A stretch of 64,000 nucleotides of DNA from an uncultured Bacteroidota bacterium (GCA_902609035.1 CACLQG010000004.1:7144-71143), one strand, 5' to 3'; positions 43,880 to 53,715 are shown, counted from the first letter of the stretch. The notes: generated from the letters alone by a model not told the origin. Program-made: numbers and translations.

Positions 43880-46412
43880 ATCATTCATCACTTTCATTAG
43901 CGCCGTATGCTCATTTATAATTTGGAGCAATACTACCTTAGAGGCACAAACTATAGAAAATTATCAAAAAGGTAAACTTTACACCATAGATACGATTATT
44001 GTAAGCGGTATCAAAACATTCAGTAACCAAACTGTAATATCGTACAGCCAATTACGCAAAGGACAAAAAATTAATATTCCAGGGGATGAAATTAGCGACG
44101 TGATTAAGAAGCTATGGAATCTTCAGCTATTTAGTGACATCAATTTCTACATCAATAAAATAGATGGTGACAGTGTAGCATTGGAAATTGAGATCGAAGA
44201 ATTACCTTCTTTAAGCGAGGTTAAGATTAATGGTCTGAAAAAATCAAAAATTCAACCCCTGATCACAGATACTGAACTCAAAGCGGGAAAAAAACTTTCT
44301 GAAAGTTTCTTGGCGAACACCAAAAACTATATTATAAATAAATTTCAAAAGGAAGGTTTTCTCAATACCAAAGTAGCTTTCAACACCATTGAAGATAGTA
44401 TAAATGTCAATACCTATAAGATGGTGGTAAATGTGGACCTGGGTCAACGGGTAAAAATTAAAGAAATTAATTTTGAAGGAAATGAGGTTTTTACCAACAA
44501 AAAACTAAGGTCAAAATTGAAGAAGACGAAAAAAAAATTCCCACTGAGATTTTGGAAAAAGTCAAAATTCATCGAAGAAGAATATGAGGAGGGTAAACAA
44601 GGATTGCTTGATTTTTATAAAGAAAGAGGTTACCGCGATGCCAGAATCGTAAAAGATACGCTGGTGAATAACGATGATAACACCATATCCATCAACTTTG
44701 ATTTAGAAGAAGGCAATCGCTACTATTTTGGAGACATATCCTACCTAGGAAATTCTGTTTACAGTGACTTTCAACTCAACCAAGTTCTGGGAATCAGAAA
44801 GGGAGATACCTATAATGGGGTATTATTGAAAAAACGTATTGCGGATGTAAAACCAGATGCCAATGACCTTACCAACTTATATCAAAACAATGGTTATTTG
44901 TTTTCCAACATAAATGCGGTAGAGATCAGTGCTGAAAATGATACTATCAATTTCGAAATTAGGGTTTCAGAGGGAAAGCTGGCAAGTTTTAATAAAATAT
45001 CAGTGGTAGGAAATACCAAGACCAATGATCATGTGATCTATCGGGAGTTGAGAACCAAACCTGGAGAATTGTACAGTAAGGACATGGTCGTCAGAACTGT
45101 CAGGGAACTTGGACAGCTAGGCTTTTTTGACGCAGAAAACATTAATCCTCAATTTAAAAATGTAAACCCCAATGCTGGAACAGTTGATATAGAATATGGT
45201 CTTGTAGAGGCAGGTGCGAGTCAAATAGAACTTCAAGGTGGATATGGGGGTGGAGGATTCATTGGAACCCTTGGGCTCTCCTTTAATAATTTCTCCCTTA
45301 AAAATATTTTGGACTTTGATACCTATAAACCCTTACCTATGGGAGACGGCCAGAGTCTCAGTTTGAGACTTCAGGCTAGTCAGTTTTATAGTACCTATAG
45401 CTTTAGTTTTGCAGAGCCATGGTTGGGAGGCCGAGAACCAGTTCAGTTTTCAACTTCATTGTCTCATACCGTTCAGTATCGTTACGACTTCCTCACAGGA
45501 AGAGCCGATGAAAGTCAGTATTTTCAAATCAGTGGTTTGACTCTAGGACTGGCCAAAAGATTAAAAGTTCCTGACGACTTCTTTACCTTATCCCAAGCCA
45601 TCTCATATCAATATTATGATCTGAACAATTATTATACGGGTTTATTTACTTTTGGAGACGGTAGTGCTAACAACCTGAATTATACAGTATCATTGTCCCG
45701 AAACAATACTTTCACCAATCCAATTTTTCCCATTGGAGGTTCAAAATTTACCATAAGTGGAAAATTCACTCCTCCCTACTCTCTGATCAAGGGAATTGAT
45801 TTTAGCGATCTAGAAAGTCGTAAAGAGTTTCAATTACCCAACGGAGATCCAGATACGGCCAAAATTGATCAGGAAAAATTCAGATGGTTGGAGTATTACA
45901 AACTTAAATTCAGTGGAGAATGGTACACCAGTATCATTGGAAAGCTAGTTTTTAAAGCACAAACCGACTTTGGTTTTATAGGGGCCTACAATCTAGAACG
46001 TGGAAGCATCCCCTTTGAGAGGTTTTACCTAGGTGGTGATGGCATGCAAATGTTTGCGATGGATGGTAGAGAAACCATTGCACTCAGGGGATATCAAAAC
46101 CAATCATTGTCCAGTAGAGATGGATCCCTGTTGTACAACAAATTCACCTTTGAAATGCGTTATCCCATTACATTAAAACCCAGTGCCTCCATTTTTGCAT
46201 TGTCGTTTTTAGAGTCAGGAAATGGTTATGATAGTTTTAGAGATTTCAATCCTTTCAACTCTAAACGATCAGCGGGGATGGGGGTAAGAATTTTCATGCC
46301 TGCCTTTGGATTACTGGGTATCGATTTTGGATATGGATTTGACAGCTCCAATCTGAGCAACGACCTAGCCAATGGTTGGGAAACACATTTTATCATAGGT
46401 CAGCAATTTTAG
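43848..46412 (+). CDS. bamA: Outer membrane protein assembly factor BamA
   Basis: Inserts beta-barrel proteins into the outer membrane. The 854-residue product has a signal peptide ending near TLEAQ, five POTRA domains (about 45-450, with GNxxF/T repeats such as FEGNEVFTNKKLRSKL) and a C-terminal Omp85 barrel (about 480-854) ending in a terminal Phe. The start is not an ATG: TTG 43848 is inside uppS by 32 bases, and TTG 43872 would give a neater signal peptide; both are kept as options. The conserved uppS-bamA-skp order supports the identity. Confidence 0.95.
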   Translation: MERQVSNFLDKSFITFISAVCSFIIWSNTTLEAQTIENYQKGKLYTIDTIIVSGIKTFSNQTVISYSQLRKGQKINIPGDEISDVIKKLWNLQLFSDINFYINKIDGDSVALEIEIEELPSLSEVKINGLKKSKIQPLITDTELKAGKKLSESFLANTKNYIINKFQKEGFLNTKVAFNTIEDSINVNTYKMVVNVDLGQRVKIKEINFEGNEVFTNKKLRSKLKKTKKKFPLRFWKKSKFIEEEYEEGKQGLLDFYKERGYRDARIVKDTLVNNDDNTISINFDLEEGNRYYFGDISYLGNSVYSDFQLNQVLGIRKGDTYNGVLLKKRIADVKPDANDLTNLYQNNGYLFSNINAVEISAENDTINFEIRVSEGKLASFNKISVVGNTKTNDHVIYRELRTKPGELYSKDMVVRTVRELGQLGFFDAENINPQFKNVNPNAGTVDIEYGLVEAGASQIELQGGYGGGGFIGTLGLSFNNFSLKNILDFDTYKPLPMGDGQSLSLRLQASQFYSTYSFSFAEPWLGGREPVQFSTSLSHTVQYRYDFLTGRADESQYFQISGLTLGLAKRLKVPDDFFTLSQAISYQYYDLNNYYTGLFTFGDGSANNLNYTVSLSRNNTFTNPIFPIGGSKFTISGKFTPPYSLIKGIDFSDLESRKEFQLPNGDPDTAKIDQEKFRWLEYYKLKFSGEWYTSIIGKLVFKAQTDFGFIGAYNLERGSIPFERFYLGGDGMQMFAMDGRETIALRGYQNQSLSSRDGSLLYNKFTFEMRYPITLKPSASIFALSFLESGNGYDSFRDFNPFNSKRSAGMGVRIFMPAFGLLGIDFGYGFDSSNLSNDLANGWETHFIIGQQF

Positions 46413-46487
46413 TCACATACTTAGTGCTTTACTAAAATAATATACCAATTTGAGCGTTTACAATTATAAACTTGGTCCCATATAACA

Positions 46488-47075
46488 ATGAAAACAAAAA
46501 TATATTTTTCCACCCTTCTATGCATGATTTTCCTTGCAGTTAATGCCCAAAGAGGCGCTCGTATCGCCTATATCGATATGGATTTCATATTAAATAAAAA
46601 TAAAGAATTTAAAACTGCTAATCAGTTACTGGACGAAAAAATATCCCAATGGAAAGAGGAAATTGAGGTAAAAAAACTTCAACTCAAACGTATAGAATAC
46701 CAATTTGCTGTTGAAAAGATTTTATTGACCCCCGAGTTGATTGCCGATCGTGAATTGGAAATCAAAGATTTTGCCAGCGAAGTGGTGTCACTTCAAGAAA
46801 AACGTTTTGGACCAAAAGGCGATATGATTATCCAAAAAAATCAGCTATTAAAACCTGTTCAGGACCAGATATTGAGTATCGTTCAAGATATTGCAAAGGA
46901 AAGAAAATACGACTTTGTGTTTGACCGATCTTCTGATATTATTATGTTGTATTCTTCAAAAAATTACGATATTAGCTCCTTGGTTCTTCGAAGAATTCAG
47001 GTTCAAGAAAGAATCAAAGAAAGAAAAGAAAAAATAAACTCCGCTAAAAAAGTCTTAGACGAAGTAAGTAACTAA
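46488..47075 (+). CDS. OmpH/Skp-like periplasmic chaperone, copy 1
   Basis: A 195-residue exported protein, signal peptide cut after VNAQ at about residue 20. The mature protein starts with the short ARIAYIDMDFILN strand and then a long Lys/Glu/Gln-rich helical part that should form the coiled-coil tentacle of Skp, with the KYDFVFDRSSDII strand near 140-155. Skp holds unfolded outer-membrane proteins on the way to BamA. It lies directly downstream of bamA and upstream of a second copy. Confidence 0.9.
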   Translation: MKTKIYFSTLLCMIFLAVNAQRGARIAYIDMDFILNKNKEFKTANQLLDEKISQWKEEIEVKKLQLKRIEYQFAVEKILLTPELIADRELEIKDFASEVVSLQEKRFGPKGDMIIQKNQLLKPVQDQILSIVQDIAKERKYDFVFDRSSDIIMLYSSKNYDISSLVLRRIQVQERIKERKEKINSAKKVLDEVSN

Positions 47076-47094
47076 AATAATTAAGTTCAATCCA

Positions 47095-47604
47095 ATGAAA
47101 AATTTCAAAAAACTTTTAGTACCCTTTATGTTTTTGTTGGCTCCCTTGAGTATGGTCAATGCTCAAGCCAAAGTAGCTCACATTGAAGTACAAAAATTAA
47201 TCAGTGAGATGCCAGAAGTAATTGCCGCTCAAAAAGAATTAAAAAAGTTAGAGGAATCTTACACTGTAGAGATGGAAAACACCTACAAAGAATTCCAGAC
47301 AAAAGCACAAACCTATGCTGCTGATGCAGCTAACCAAACAGAAATCACCAATCAAGCCCGTCAGAAGGAATTGGAAGGTATGCAAAAAAACATCCAAGAA
47401 TTTCAACAAACAGTTTCCCAAGAATTACAAAAGAAATCTGTTGATATGATGAAGCCATTAGTTGATAAAGCTAGAGCAGCCATTGATAAAGTAGCAACTG
47501 CCATGGGGTACGATTATGTATTAGACTCTTCCGCTGGAGGTAGTGTAATTATTGCCAAGGGAAAAGACGTTATGGCAGATGTAAAAAAAGAATTGGGATT
47601 TTAA
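47095..47604 (+). CDS. OmpH/Skp-like periplasmic chaperone, copy 2
   Basis: A 169-residue paralogue of the previous gene with a signal peptide ending VNAQA, a strand AKVAHIEVQKLISEMPE, the coiled-coil arms at about 45-130, and a C-terminal YDYVLDSSAGGSVIIAKG. It is 19 bases after copy 1. Two tandem skp genes after bamA are typical for this group and may form homo- or hetero-trimers. A terminator hairpin follows at 47625. Confidence 0.9.
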   Translation: MKNFKKLLVPFMFLLAPLSMVNAQAKVAHIEVQKLISEMPEVIAAQKELKKLEESYTVEMENTYKEFQTKAQTYAADAANQTEITNQARQKELEGMQKNIQEFQQTVSQELQKKSVDMMKPLVDKARAAIDKVATAMGYDYVLDSSAGGSVIIAKGKDVMADVKKELGF

Positions 47605-47624
47605 TTTAAGATTTTTTAAACATT

Positions 47625-47651
47625 AAAACTCCTAAAATTAGTAGTTTTTTT
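47625..47651 (+). terminator. Terminator of the nadK-bamA-skp cluster
   Basis: A hairpin AAAACT-c-CTAA / TTAG-t-AGTTTT (47625-47648) with one internal mismatch runs into a T stretch to 47651. It lies 21 bases after the skp stop, before the opposing carbonic anhydrase gene. Confidence 0.5.
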
Positions 47652-47655
47652 ACCC

Positions 47656-48165
47656 TCATTTAAACCATGAGGCGTACTTGATGTAATTTCTGGCAATACG
47701 TTCAATTTCCCCCCTTTGCAATTCTGGACTGACGTCCTTGATTTTCTTGGCGGGAACACCTGCATAAACAGACCCCTCTGTGACTTTAGTGTTTTTGAGT
47801 AATAAACTACCTGCAGCAATTATACTATTGGAACCTATTATACTATCGTCCATGATAATACTTCCCATACCTACCAAAACCCGATCATTAATTGTACAAC
47901 CGTGAACGATGGCATTGTGACCAATTGAAACATCATTGCCTATTGTGGTGGAAGAATGCTCAAAAGTTCCGTGAATCAGAGCACCATCCTGAATATTGAC
48001 CCGATCACCAATCGAAATGGTATTTACATCCCCACGAACTACAGCTTGATACCAGACTGAGCAATCGTCTCCCATGAAGACTTCACCGATTAGGGTGGCA
48101 TTTTCTGTGAAAAAACAATTTTTACCGTATTGAGGGGTAAAGCCTCTTACTGTCTTGATCAACAT
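47656..48165 (-). CDS. Gamma-class carbonic anhydrase family protein
   Basis: A 169-residue left-handed beta-helix protein built of hexapeptide repeats (VIG/IGD type). The three metal-binding histidines of the gamma class are in place at H65 (GALIHG), H83 (SIGHNA) and H88 (IVHG), as well as SVWYQAVVRGDVN, a standard family string. It may hydrate CO2 or act as a related CaiE/YrdA-like protein without proven activity. It converges on the skp gene and diverges from nfu. Confidence 0.9.
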   Translation of the reverse strand: MLIKTVRGFTPQYGKNCFFTENATLIGEVFMGDDCSVWYQAVVRGDVNTISIGDRVNIQDGALIHGTFEHSSTTIGNDVSIGHNAIVHGCTINDRVLVGMGSIIMDDSIIGSNSIIAAGSLLLKNTKVTEGSVYAGVPAKKIKDVSPELQRGEIERIARNYIKYASWFK

Positions 48166-48240
48166 AATAATTATTTCAGTCTAAATTATAAAATTGATTC
48201 ATAACAACCTTCTCTTAATTTTTTTCGGATTTGTTTTTGC

Positions 48241-48248
48241 TAAATTTG
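48241..48248 (+). promoter_or_regulatory. -7 element of the Nfu gene
   Basis: TAAATTTG fits TAnnTTTG, ending 11 bases before ATG 48260. This supports the shorter start rather than one at 48194. No good -33 found. Confidence 0.35.
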
Positions 48249-48259
48249 TAAAAAAAAGG

Positions 48260-49153
48260 ATGAAAAATATTCGCATCGTTACCAGCTGTAAAAAAGGAGC
48301 TGCCCTCGCAAAATTCAGTATTACCCCTCCACTGGATCTACCTGTTTCCAAAACTTATATCAATATAGACCAAGCCACTGACGCTCCACTGGTAAAACAA
48401 TTGTTTTACCTTCCTTTTGTAAAAAAAGTAGTTCTAGAAAACAGCACCCTTGTAGTAGAACGCTTCGATATACTGGAATGGGAAGAAGTAATAGATGAAG
48501 TAGCTGAGCAAATAGAGAACTACATTAATGAGGGTGGAGAAATACTCATTGAAGAAAAAAATACCGTAAAAGTCCCTGTCACCATATACGCGGAGAGCAC
48601 CCCCAATCCTCAAGCGATGAAGTTTGTAGCCAATAAAAAAATTACAGATCAAACCCTTTCTTTTGAAAATATCGATGCCGCTCATGATTCACCGATGGCG
48701 AGGGAACTCTTTAATTTTCCTTTTGTAAAAGAGGTGTTTATGGATGAAAACTATATTTCCATATCCAAAGACGAGTCAACCCCTTGGAAGGAAGTAGTCA
48801 TGGATATGCGAGAGTTCATCAAGTCCTATTTGGAGGAAGAAAAAAATATACTGGGTCCTTCTTTTATTGCCAAAGGCAATGACACGTCCACACCTGTCGA
48901 TCCCAATTGGAGTGAAACCGAACAAGAAATCGTAAGAATCCTAGATGAATATGTCAAGCCTGCTGTGGCTTCCGACGGCGGAAACATCATTTTTGACTCC
49001 TATGAAGATGCTGAGAAAAGAGTTAAAGTAGTACTGCAAGGCGCATGTAGTGGTTGCCCCTCCTCTACTTTTACCCTCAAAAATGGTATTGAAAATATCT
49101 TGAAAGATATGCTTCCAGGTAAAGTCGAATGGGTGGAGGCCGTTAACGGATAA
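48260..49153 (+). CDS. NifU/Nfu-type Fe-S scaffold with duplicated N-domain
   Basis: A 297-residue iron-sulfur carrier. It has two Nfu N-type domains in tandem: residues about 1-90 and about 100-190, the second beginning VPVTIYAESTPNPQAMKFV, each with a (D)APLVKQLF/SPMARELF-like helix. The C-terminal NifU domain holds C263 and C266 in GACSGCPSST, which bind the cluster. Nfu proteins deliver 4Fe-4S clusters to target enzymes. I start at ATG 48260. The stop is one base from the opposing tsaB stop. Confidence 0.92.
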   Translation: MKNIRIVTSCKKGAALAKFSITPPLDLPVSKTYINIDQATDAPLVKQLFYLPFVKKVVLENSTLVVERFDILEWEEVIDEVAEQIENYINEGGEILIEEKNTVKVPVTIYAESTPNPQAMKFVANKKITDQTLSFENIDAAHDSPMARELFNFPFVKEVFMDENYISISKDESTPWKEVVMDMREFIKSYLEEEKNILGPSFIAKGNDTSTPVDPNWSETEQEIVRILDEYVKPAVASDGGNIIFDSYEDAEKRVKVVLQGACSGCPSSTFTLKNGIENILKDMLPGKVEWVEAVNG

Positions 49154-49154
49154 T

Positions 49155-49838
49155 CTAAGGCCCTATTTTCTTGGCTGTGGTATAAAAGTCCTTGAGGTAG
49201 AAAGGCTCGAAGTAGGCCACATCTTCAAAATCCTGCGACTTAAAAGCCTGCCAAGCCAAACCGATCATTGCACGAGCAGTGGGGTATTTGAGGTCCAAAC
49301 GATATTCAATATGAGACGCATTTAAGAAATGCTTACATTTTTCAGCACCCTCTCCCATAAATATCCAAGGTACATCAGAGGAAAACTCCTTAAAACTCTC
49401 GGCTGTAATGATTTGAGAAAAAGTAGGTTTTATAATTTCCTTTTTTTGATTAAGTACCATCGCATAAACCTCCATGCGACGGGCATCAAATTGAGGAAAT
49501 AGCAGTGCTTCTTTTGGGTCTTTGTATTGCTCACATAGTATCTGAAGAGAATTGATTCCAATTAAGGGTAAGTCCAAAGCAAAACAAATGCCCTTGGCAG
49601 CAGCCACGCCAATTCTTAAACCAGTAAATGAACCTGGACCCATACTAACCGCAACAGCATCAAGATCAGCGATATTCATTTGAGCTTTTTCAAGTAACTC
49701 CTGAATAAAACCGTGTAACTGTTTACTATGACTAAAGTTATGCGAATAACACTCTTTTAAAGACAGCTGTTCACCCGATTTACTAAGCGCTACAGAACAG
49801 TTTTTAGAAGCAGTTTCAATATGCAGTATCACACTCAC
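49155..49838 (-). CDS. tsaB: tRNA threonylcarbamoyladenosine modification protein TsaB
   Basis: A 227-residue partner of TsaD in making t6A37 in ANN-decoding tRNAs. It has the ASKHA-fold opening ILHIETASKNCSVALS, the GPGSFTGLRIGVAAAKG motif near 70-86 that is diagnostic for TsaB/TsaD, and no zinc or Fe site, as expected for TsaB. The length is normal. It is the last gene of a long minus-strand series beginning at cyoE; a 25-base gap separates it from the TolC gene. Confidence 0.93.
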   Translation of the reverse strand: MSVILHIETASKNCSVALSKSGEQLSLKECYSHNFSHSKQLHGFIQELLEKAQMNIADLDAVAVSMGPGSFTGLRIGVAAAKGICFALDLPLIGINSLQILCEQYKDPKEALLFPQFDARRMEVYAMVLNQKKEIIKPTFSQIITAESFKEFSSDVPWIFMGEGAEKCKHFLNASHIEYRLDLKYPTARAMIGLAWQAFKSQDFEDVAYFEPFYLKDFYTTAKKIGP

Positions 49839-49863
49839 ACCGCAAAAATAGAAAAATTAAGTG

Positions 49864-51288
49864 CTATAATTTTATGGAAATCCCAAAATAGAACTCCAAT
49901 ATTTTCAATTTAAATATATAATCATACTTGGCACGAACTACATCTGAAGCAGCCGCCTCATAACGTTGCTTAATTTGGTTAAAGTCAAAAGTATTCATGA
50001 CTCCAGCTTCAAAACGATTGACGGCGTCTTCATAAGCTTTTTTACGGGCAAATTCTGTTTTTTGGGCCGCCTCATAGAATTTATAAGCCCCTTCCGCATT
50101 GTTGTAAGCTTGGTTGATCGTATTTTCTAAAGTGAGCTTTTCTTGTTCCAACTGATTCTGAGATCGCAATAAATTTAATTTGGAGCGTTCCACACTGTTT
50201 CGAACAGCATTGCCATTAAAAATGGGAATGCTCAGTCGTAAACCTATATTGTGCCCTGCATTGGTGTCGAATTGCTCTTCAAAAGGAACAGGACCAATAA
50301 GTTTATTACCCTCAACAGTTCTCAATACCGTTTCTTTACTGGAGGACACAAAGCCAATAGGAACATCATTAAATAATCCATTGCCCGTAACGCGATCAGC
50401 ATAAGATACCCTCGTATTATAGCCATAAAATGCAGTAACACTTGGTTGAAGTGCTCCCTTGGCCAAGTCAATGTCTTTTTCTGCAATTGCGACATTGGTC
50501 ATCGATAGTTTGATGTCATTACGCTTGGTCAAAGCCTTTTCAAAAATATCCTTAGGTTTTTGAAAGAGTATCTGACCAAATAGGGCTTCAATATCTATAG
50601 TCACCACCTCAAAATTTTCGTAATCAGTAATCAAAAGCATTTGCGCCAGATTAATTTTAGAGAGTCTAAGATTGTTTTCAGCTTGAATCAATACCTGCTC
50701 CTGCGTAGCCATTGAAGCCTCAATTTCAAATAAATCGTATTTCACTTTCGTACCCGCATCTATCATACTTTGAGTACGTTCTGCATCGTTTTGAGTAATC
50801 TCCAGTTGAGTCCTCTGAACCTCTAGAATTTCAATGTTAAAGAGAATTTGTAAGTAAGCATTGACAACCATTAAGCGGACATCGTCCTTCATGTCCTCCA
50901 ATTGATATTCACTGGCTAAGATGGCGAGGTTAGCTCGGTACAACTGGTTTAAATTCCTCAGACCTTTGAATATATCTAAATTCAAATTGGCACCAAAAGA
51001 GGTGTACTGTGTTGTTTTATTTTCTAAAAAACCACGGGTAATGTCCTGATTGAGTCCTATATTCCAAGTGTGGTTGGCTTGTGCATTCACCGAAGGGTAA
51101 AAATTGCCTTGCGCATCTTTTTTGTTGAGTTCAGCATCTTCCAAAGAGAGTTCACTTTGCTTCACACTGATGTTCTTTTCCTCTGCCATCAAAACACACT
51201 CAATCAGAGTCATTGGTTCTGTTTGGGATTGAACTTGGACACCTAAAAGCAATAAGATAACCGAAAGAAAGAATTGGATTGGTTTCAT
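49864..51288 (-). CDS. TolC-family outer-membrane efflux protein
   Basis: A 474-residue outer-membrane channel. Signal peptide near residues 1-21 (ends QVQSQ). The two repeated halves of the outer-membrane-efflux fold are visible, with helical Asn/Leu-rich segments and a small barrel loop (for example NHTWNIGLNQ and FDTNAGHNIGLRLSIPIFNG). It works with the adaptor and permease encoded upstream (six bases to the adaptor gene) as the exit duct of a tripartite pump. Confidence 0.92.
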   Translation of the reverse strand: MKPIQFFLSVILLLLGVQVQSQTEPMTLIECVLMAEEKNISVKQSELSLEDAELNKKDAQGNFYPSVNAQANHTWNIGLNQDITRGFLENKTTQYTSFGANLNLDIFKGLRNLNQLYRANLAILASEYQLEDMKDDVRLMVVNAYLQILFNIEILEVQRTQLEITQNDAERTQSMIDAGTKVKYDLFEIEASMATQEQVLIQAENNLRLSKINLAQMLLITDYENFEVVTIDIEALFGQILFQKPKDIFEKALTKRNDIKLSMTNVAIAEKDIDLAKGALQPSVTAFYGYNTRVSYADRVTGNGLFNDVPIGFVSSSKETVLRTVEGNKLIGPVPFEEQFDTNAGHNIGLRLSIPIFNGNAVRNSVERSKLNLLRSQNQLEQEKLTLENTINQAYNNAEGAYKFYEAAQKTEFARKKAYEDAVNRFEAGVMNTFDFNQIKQRYEAAASDVVRAKYDYIFKLKILEFYFGISIKL

Positions 51289-51294
51289 AATGTA

Positions 51295-52422
51295 TTATTT
51301 ATTTCCAGAATCCTCCTCATCCCCAATTTTGATAGGCTCGGTTTTATTCCAAACTTTGATTTGATCCTCTTTACTTAGTCCTTTCACAACCTCTACATTG
51401 ATCCCATCAGAAATACCCAAATCAATGTTTTTTCGCTCAAATTTTCCTTTGTCATTTTTGATCTCTACATAGGGATCATTGGTGATTTTATCAAACTGTA
51501 ATAAGGCCTCTGAGATACACATAACACTATCCTTTTTTTCTAATACCAATGAGGCATTGGCACTATAGCCCGCGCGTATAAAAACAGAATTGTCCAAATA
51601 AACGTCTCCCTCTATTTTAAACTGAACTGTTCCTTGCTCTTCATTTCCCTTGGGAGCAATAAACTTTAACTCGGCGTCGAACTCCTTATCTTGAACGGCA
51701 CCTAGACTTACTTTAAGTGGCATTCCTATAATCAACTTCGCCACGTCGGCCTCGTCAACTTTACCCTCAAAAATCATTTTATTCAAATCAGCAATCGTAG
51801 CAATGGTAGTACCAGCATTGAAAGTATTACTTTCAATGACCTGATCTCCCTCTTTCACTGGAATTTCCAAAATAGTTCCTGCTACCGTAGCCCGAATGTT
51901 GGTATTGGCAATAGAGGAACCTCCAGCAGAACCGAGCTTAATGATCTGAAGATCAGTCCTTGCATTGATTACGTTTTGTTTGGCTTGGTCAAAACTGAGT
52001 TTTGCGTTATCAAACTGCTGCTGGGAAATAATTTCCTTGTCAAAAAGAGATTGATTACGATTAAACTCTACCTCAGCATTTTTCAATAAAATAAGAGTAT
52101 TCGACAATCTTCCTTTTGCTGTGTTGAGTGATTGTTCATTAGGAACTACTTTTACCTTGGCCAATAAATCACCATTGGTTACCAAATCACCCTCCTCTAC
52201 AAAGAGTTTTTCTATTATACCAGAAATTTGAGGTTTGATCTCTACCTCATCTTCAGGAATCACCGTACCAGTCACCACTGTCTTTTTTTCAATGTTTTGT
52301 GTCTTTGGGGATTGAGTTTTATACTCAAACAAAGGCTTGCTATTGGTTTTAATGAAATAGAGCGTTGCAAAAACCGCTCCCAAAATCAGTAAACCTATGG
52401 CTAGATATTTTAAAATTTTCAT
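51295..52422 (-). CDS. Membrane-fusion (HlyD/MacA-like) efflux adaptor
   Basis: A 375-residue periplasmic adaptor with one N-terminal membrane helix (about 5-25), a biotinyl-lipoyl-like hairpin (VVTGTVIPEDEVEIKPQISG, residues 50-69), a coiled-coil arm (about 95-155) and the C-terminal membrane-proximal domain. It joins the permeases to the TolC partner. Immediate neighbours are the TolC gene, six bases downstream, and a permease gene 15 bases upstream. Confidence 0.92.
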   Translation of the reverse strand: MKILKYLAIGLLILGAVFATLYFIKTNSKPLFEYKTQSPKTQNIEKKTVVTGTVIPEDEVEIKPQISGIIEKLFVEEGDLVTNGDLLAKVKVVPNEQSLNTAKGRLSNTLILLKNAEVEFNRNQSLFDKEIISQQQFDNAKLSFDQAKQNVINARTDLQIIKLGSAGGSSIANTNIRATVAGTILEIPVKEGDQVIESNTFNAGTTIATIADLNKMIFEGKVDEADVAKLIIGMPLKVSLGAVQDKEFDAELKFIAPKGNEEQGTVQFKIEGDVYLDNSVFIRAGYSANASLVLEKKDSVMCISEALLQFDKITNDPYVEIKNDKGKFERKNIDLGISDGINVEVVKGLSKEDQIKVWNKTEPIKIGDEEDSGNK

Positions 52423-52437
52423 GTTAAAAAGTTTTTA

Positions 52438-53715
52438 TTATTCTTCTCTTAGTGCGTCAATAGGTTTTATACTTACAGCCCGCTGGGCAGGGATCAATCC
52501 TATGAGTGTTCCCAATACCACCATAATGATCAAAGCACCAACAACCAACGGAATTGGAACCGTAGGGTTGGTATATGGGAAATTGGTTAAATCTTGAGTG
52601 AAAAAGTTAATAATGGCCAAAACAACTGCTCCCAAAATAATACCTACGATACCGGCAATCAGAGTTAAAAAAATAGATTCCAATAATATCTGAACCCTCA
52701 CTTCTCCTGGAGTAGCTCCAAGGGCTCTTCTTACCCCCAATTCTTTGGTTCGCTCTTTTATAGAAATCAAAAGTATATTCCCAATACCGATAACTCCAGC
52801 CAAAATGGTAGCCAGTCCAACAACTAATGATAAAAAGGTCATTCCCTTAGCAAACCCACTGATACGTCCAAATAATTCTCCAATATTGAATGATCCAAAG
52901 GCCCTATCGTCCTCTGGAGCAACACTATGAATTTTCTTCAAGACGTCTTTAACGTTTTTTTCCACCACTAAAACATCGGCATCGTCATAGGCAGCAATGG
53001 TAAACCAACCTACCTCTTCTCCTGTATTGTATAATCTTCTGAAGGTATTAAAAGGGATAAAAATATCGCCATCAGTTTCAAAACCTCCTCCCTCTAAGTA
53101 TTTGTGTACGCCTATCACTTGAAAAAAAACGTTGTTGATTCTGATATATTTTCCTAGGGGATTTTCGTCTTCTTCAAATAACTCCTCTTGGGTTCGTTCA
53201 CCGATAACGCACACCTTACGTTCATTTACCTGATCTTGATCATTGATGAATCTTCCTCCTTTATATATTTTTTTAGTAGAAATTTTGGTATAATCAGGAT
53301 AGTCTCCGTAAATATTATAAGATCGAGATATTTGCTTGTGCACAACACTAGCGGGTTGACTCCCTCCAAAAACTCCCCTAGCGTTTCGTGGAGCGATGTA
53401 TTGAATTTCGGGGATTTGCCTTTTTAATTCTTCTACGTTAGAGATCTTTAATTGCGGATATCTTCCCACTTTAAAACCTTTATAAGGAACACTCGTTCTT
53501 TTAGGCCAGATAAACATAGAATTCATAGCCATATCTTCAAATTCACGGTCAAAACCGTTGTCCAAACCTTTGGCAGCACCAGATAATGTTATGTAGATAA
53601 AAATACCCCACAATACCCCAATTACTGTAATTACAGTTCGTGTTTTGTTCTTGGCAATAGAGCCAAAAATCTCCTGCCAAGTATCGAAATCGAATATGAC
53701 TTTTAGGCTATTCAT
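52438..53715 (-). CDS. ABC permease, MacB-like, second of two
   Basis: A 425-residue type VII ABC permease. It has one N-terminal membrane helix (about 20-45), a large periplasmic domain (MacB_PCD, about 45-280) and three C-terminal helices (FtsX-like, about 290-410) with the family string KERTKELGVRRALGATPGEV. Its start overlaps the upstream permease stop by eight bases. MacB in Proteobacteria is fused to its ATPase; here the ATPase is separate and two permeases differ in sequence, so they probably form a heterodimer. Substrate unknown. Confidence 0.9.
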   Translation of the reverse strand: MNSLKVIFDFDTWQEIFGSIAKNKTRTVITVIGVLWGIFIYITLSGAAKGLDNGFDREFEDMAMNSMFIWPKRTSVPYKGFKVGRYPQLKISNVEELKRQIPEIQYIAPRNARGVFGGSQPASVVHKQISRSYNIYGDYPDYTKISTKKIYKGGRFINDQDQVNERKVCVIGERTQEELFEEDENPLGKYIRINNVFFQVIGVHKYLEGGGFETDGDIFIPFNTFRRLYNTGEEVGWFTIAAYDDADVLVVEKNVKDVLKKIHSVAPEDDRAFGSFNIGELFGRISGFAKGMTFLSLVVGLATILAGVIGIGNILLISIKERTKELGVRRALGATPGEVRVQILLESIFLTLIAGIVGIILGAVVLAIINFFTQDLTNFPYTNPTVPIPLVVGALIIMVVLGTLIGLIPAQRAVSIKPIDALREE

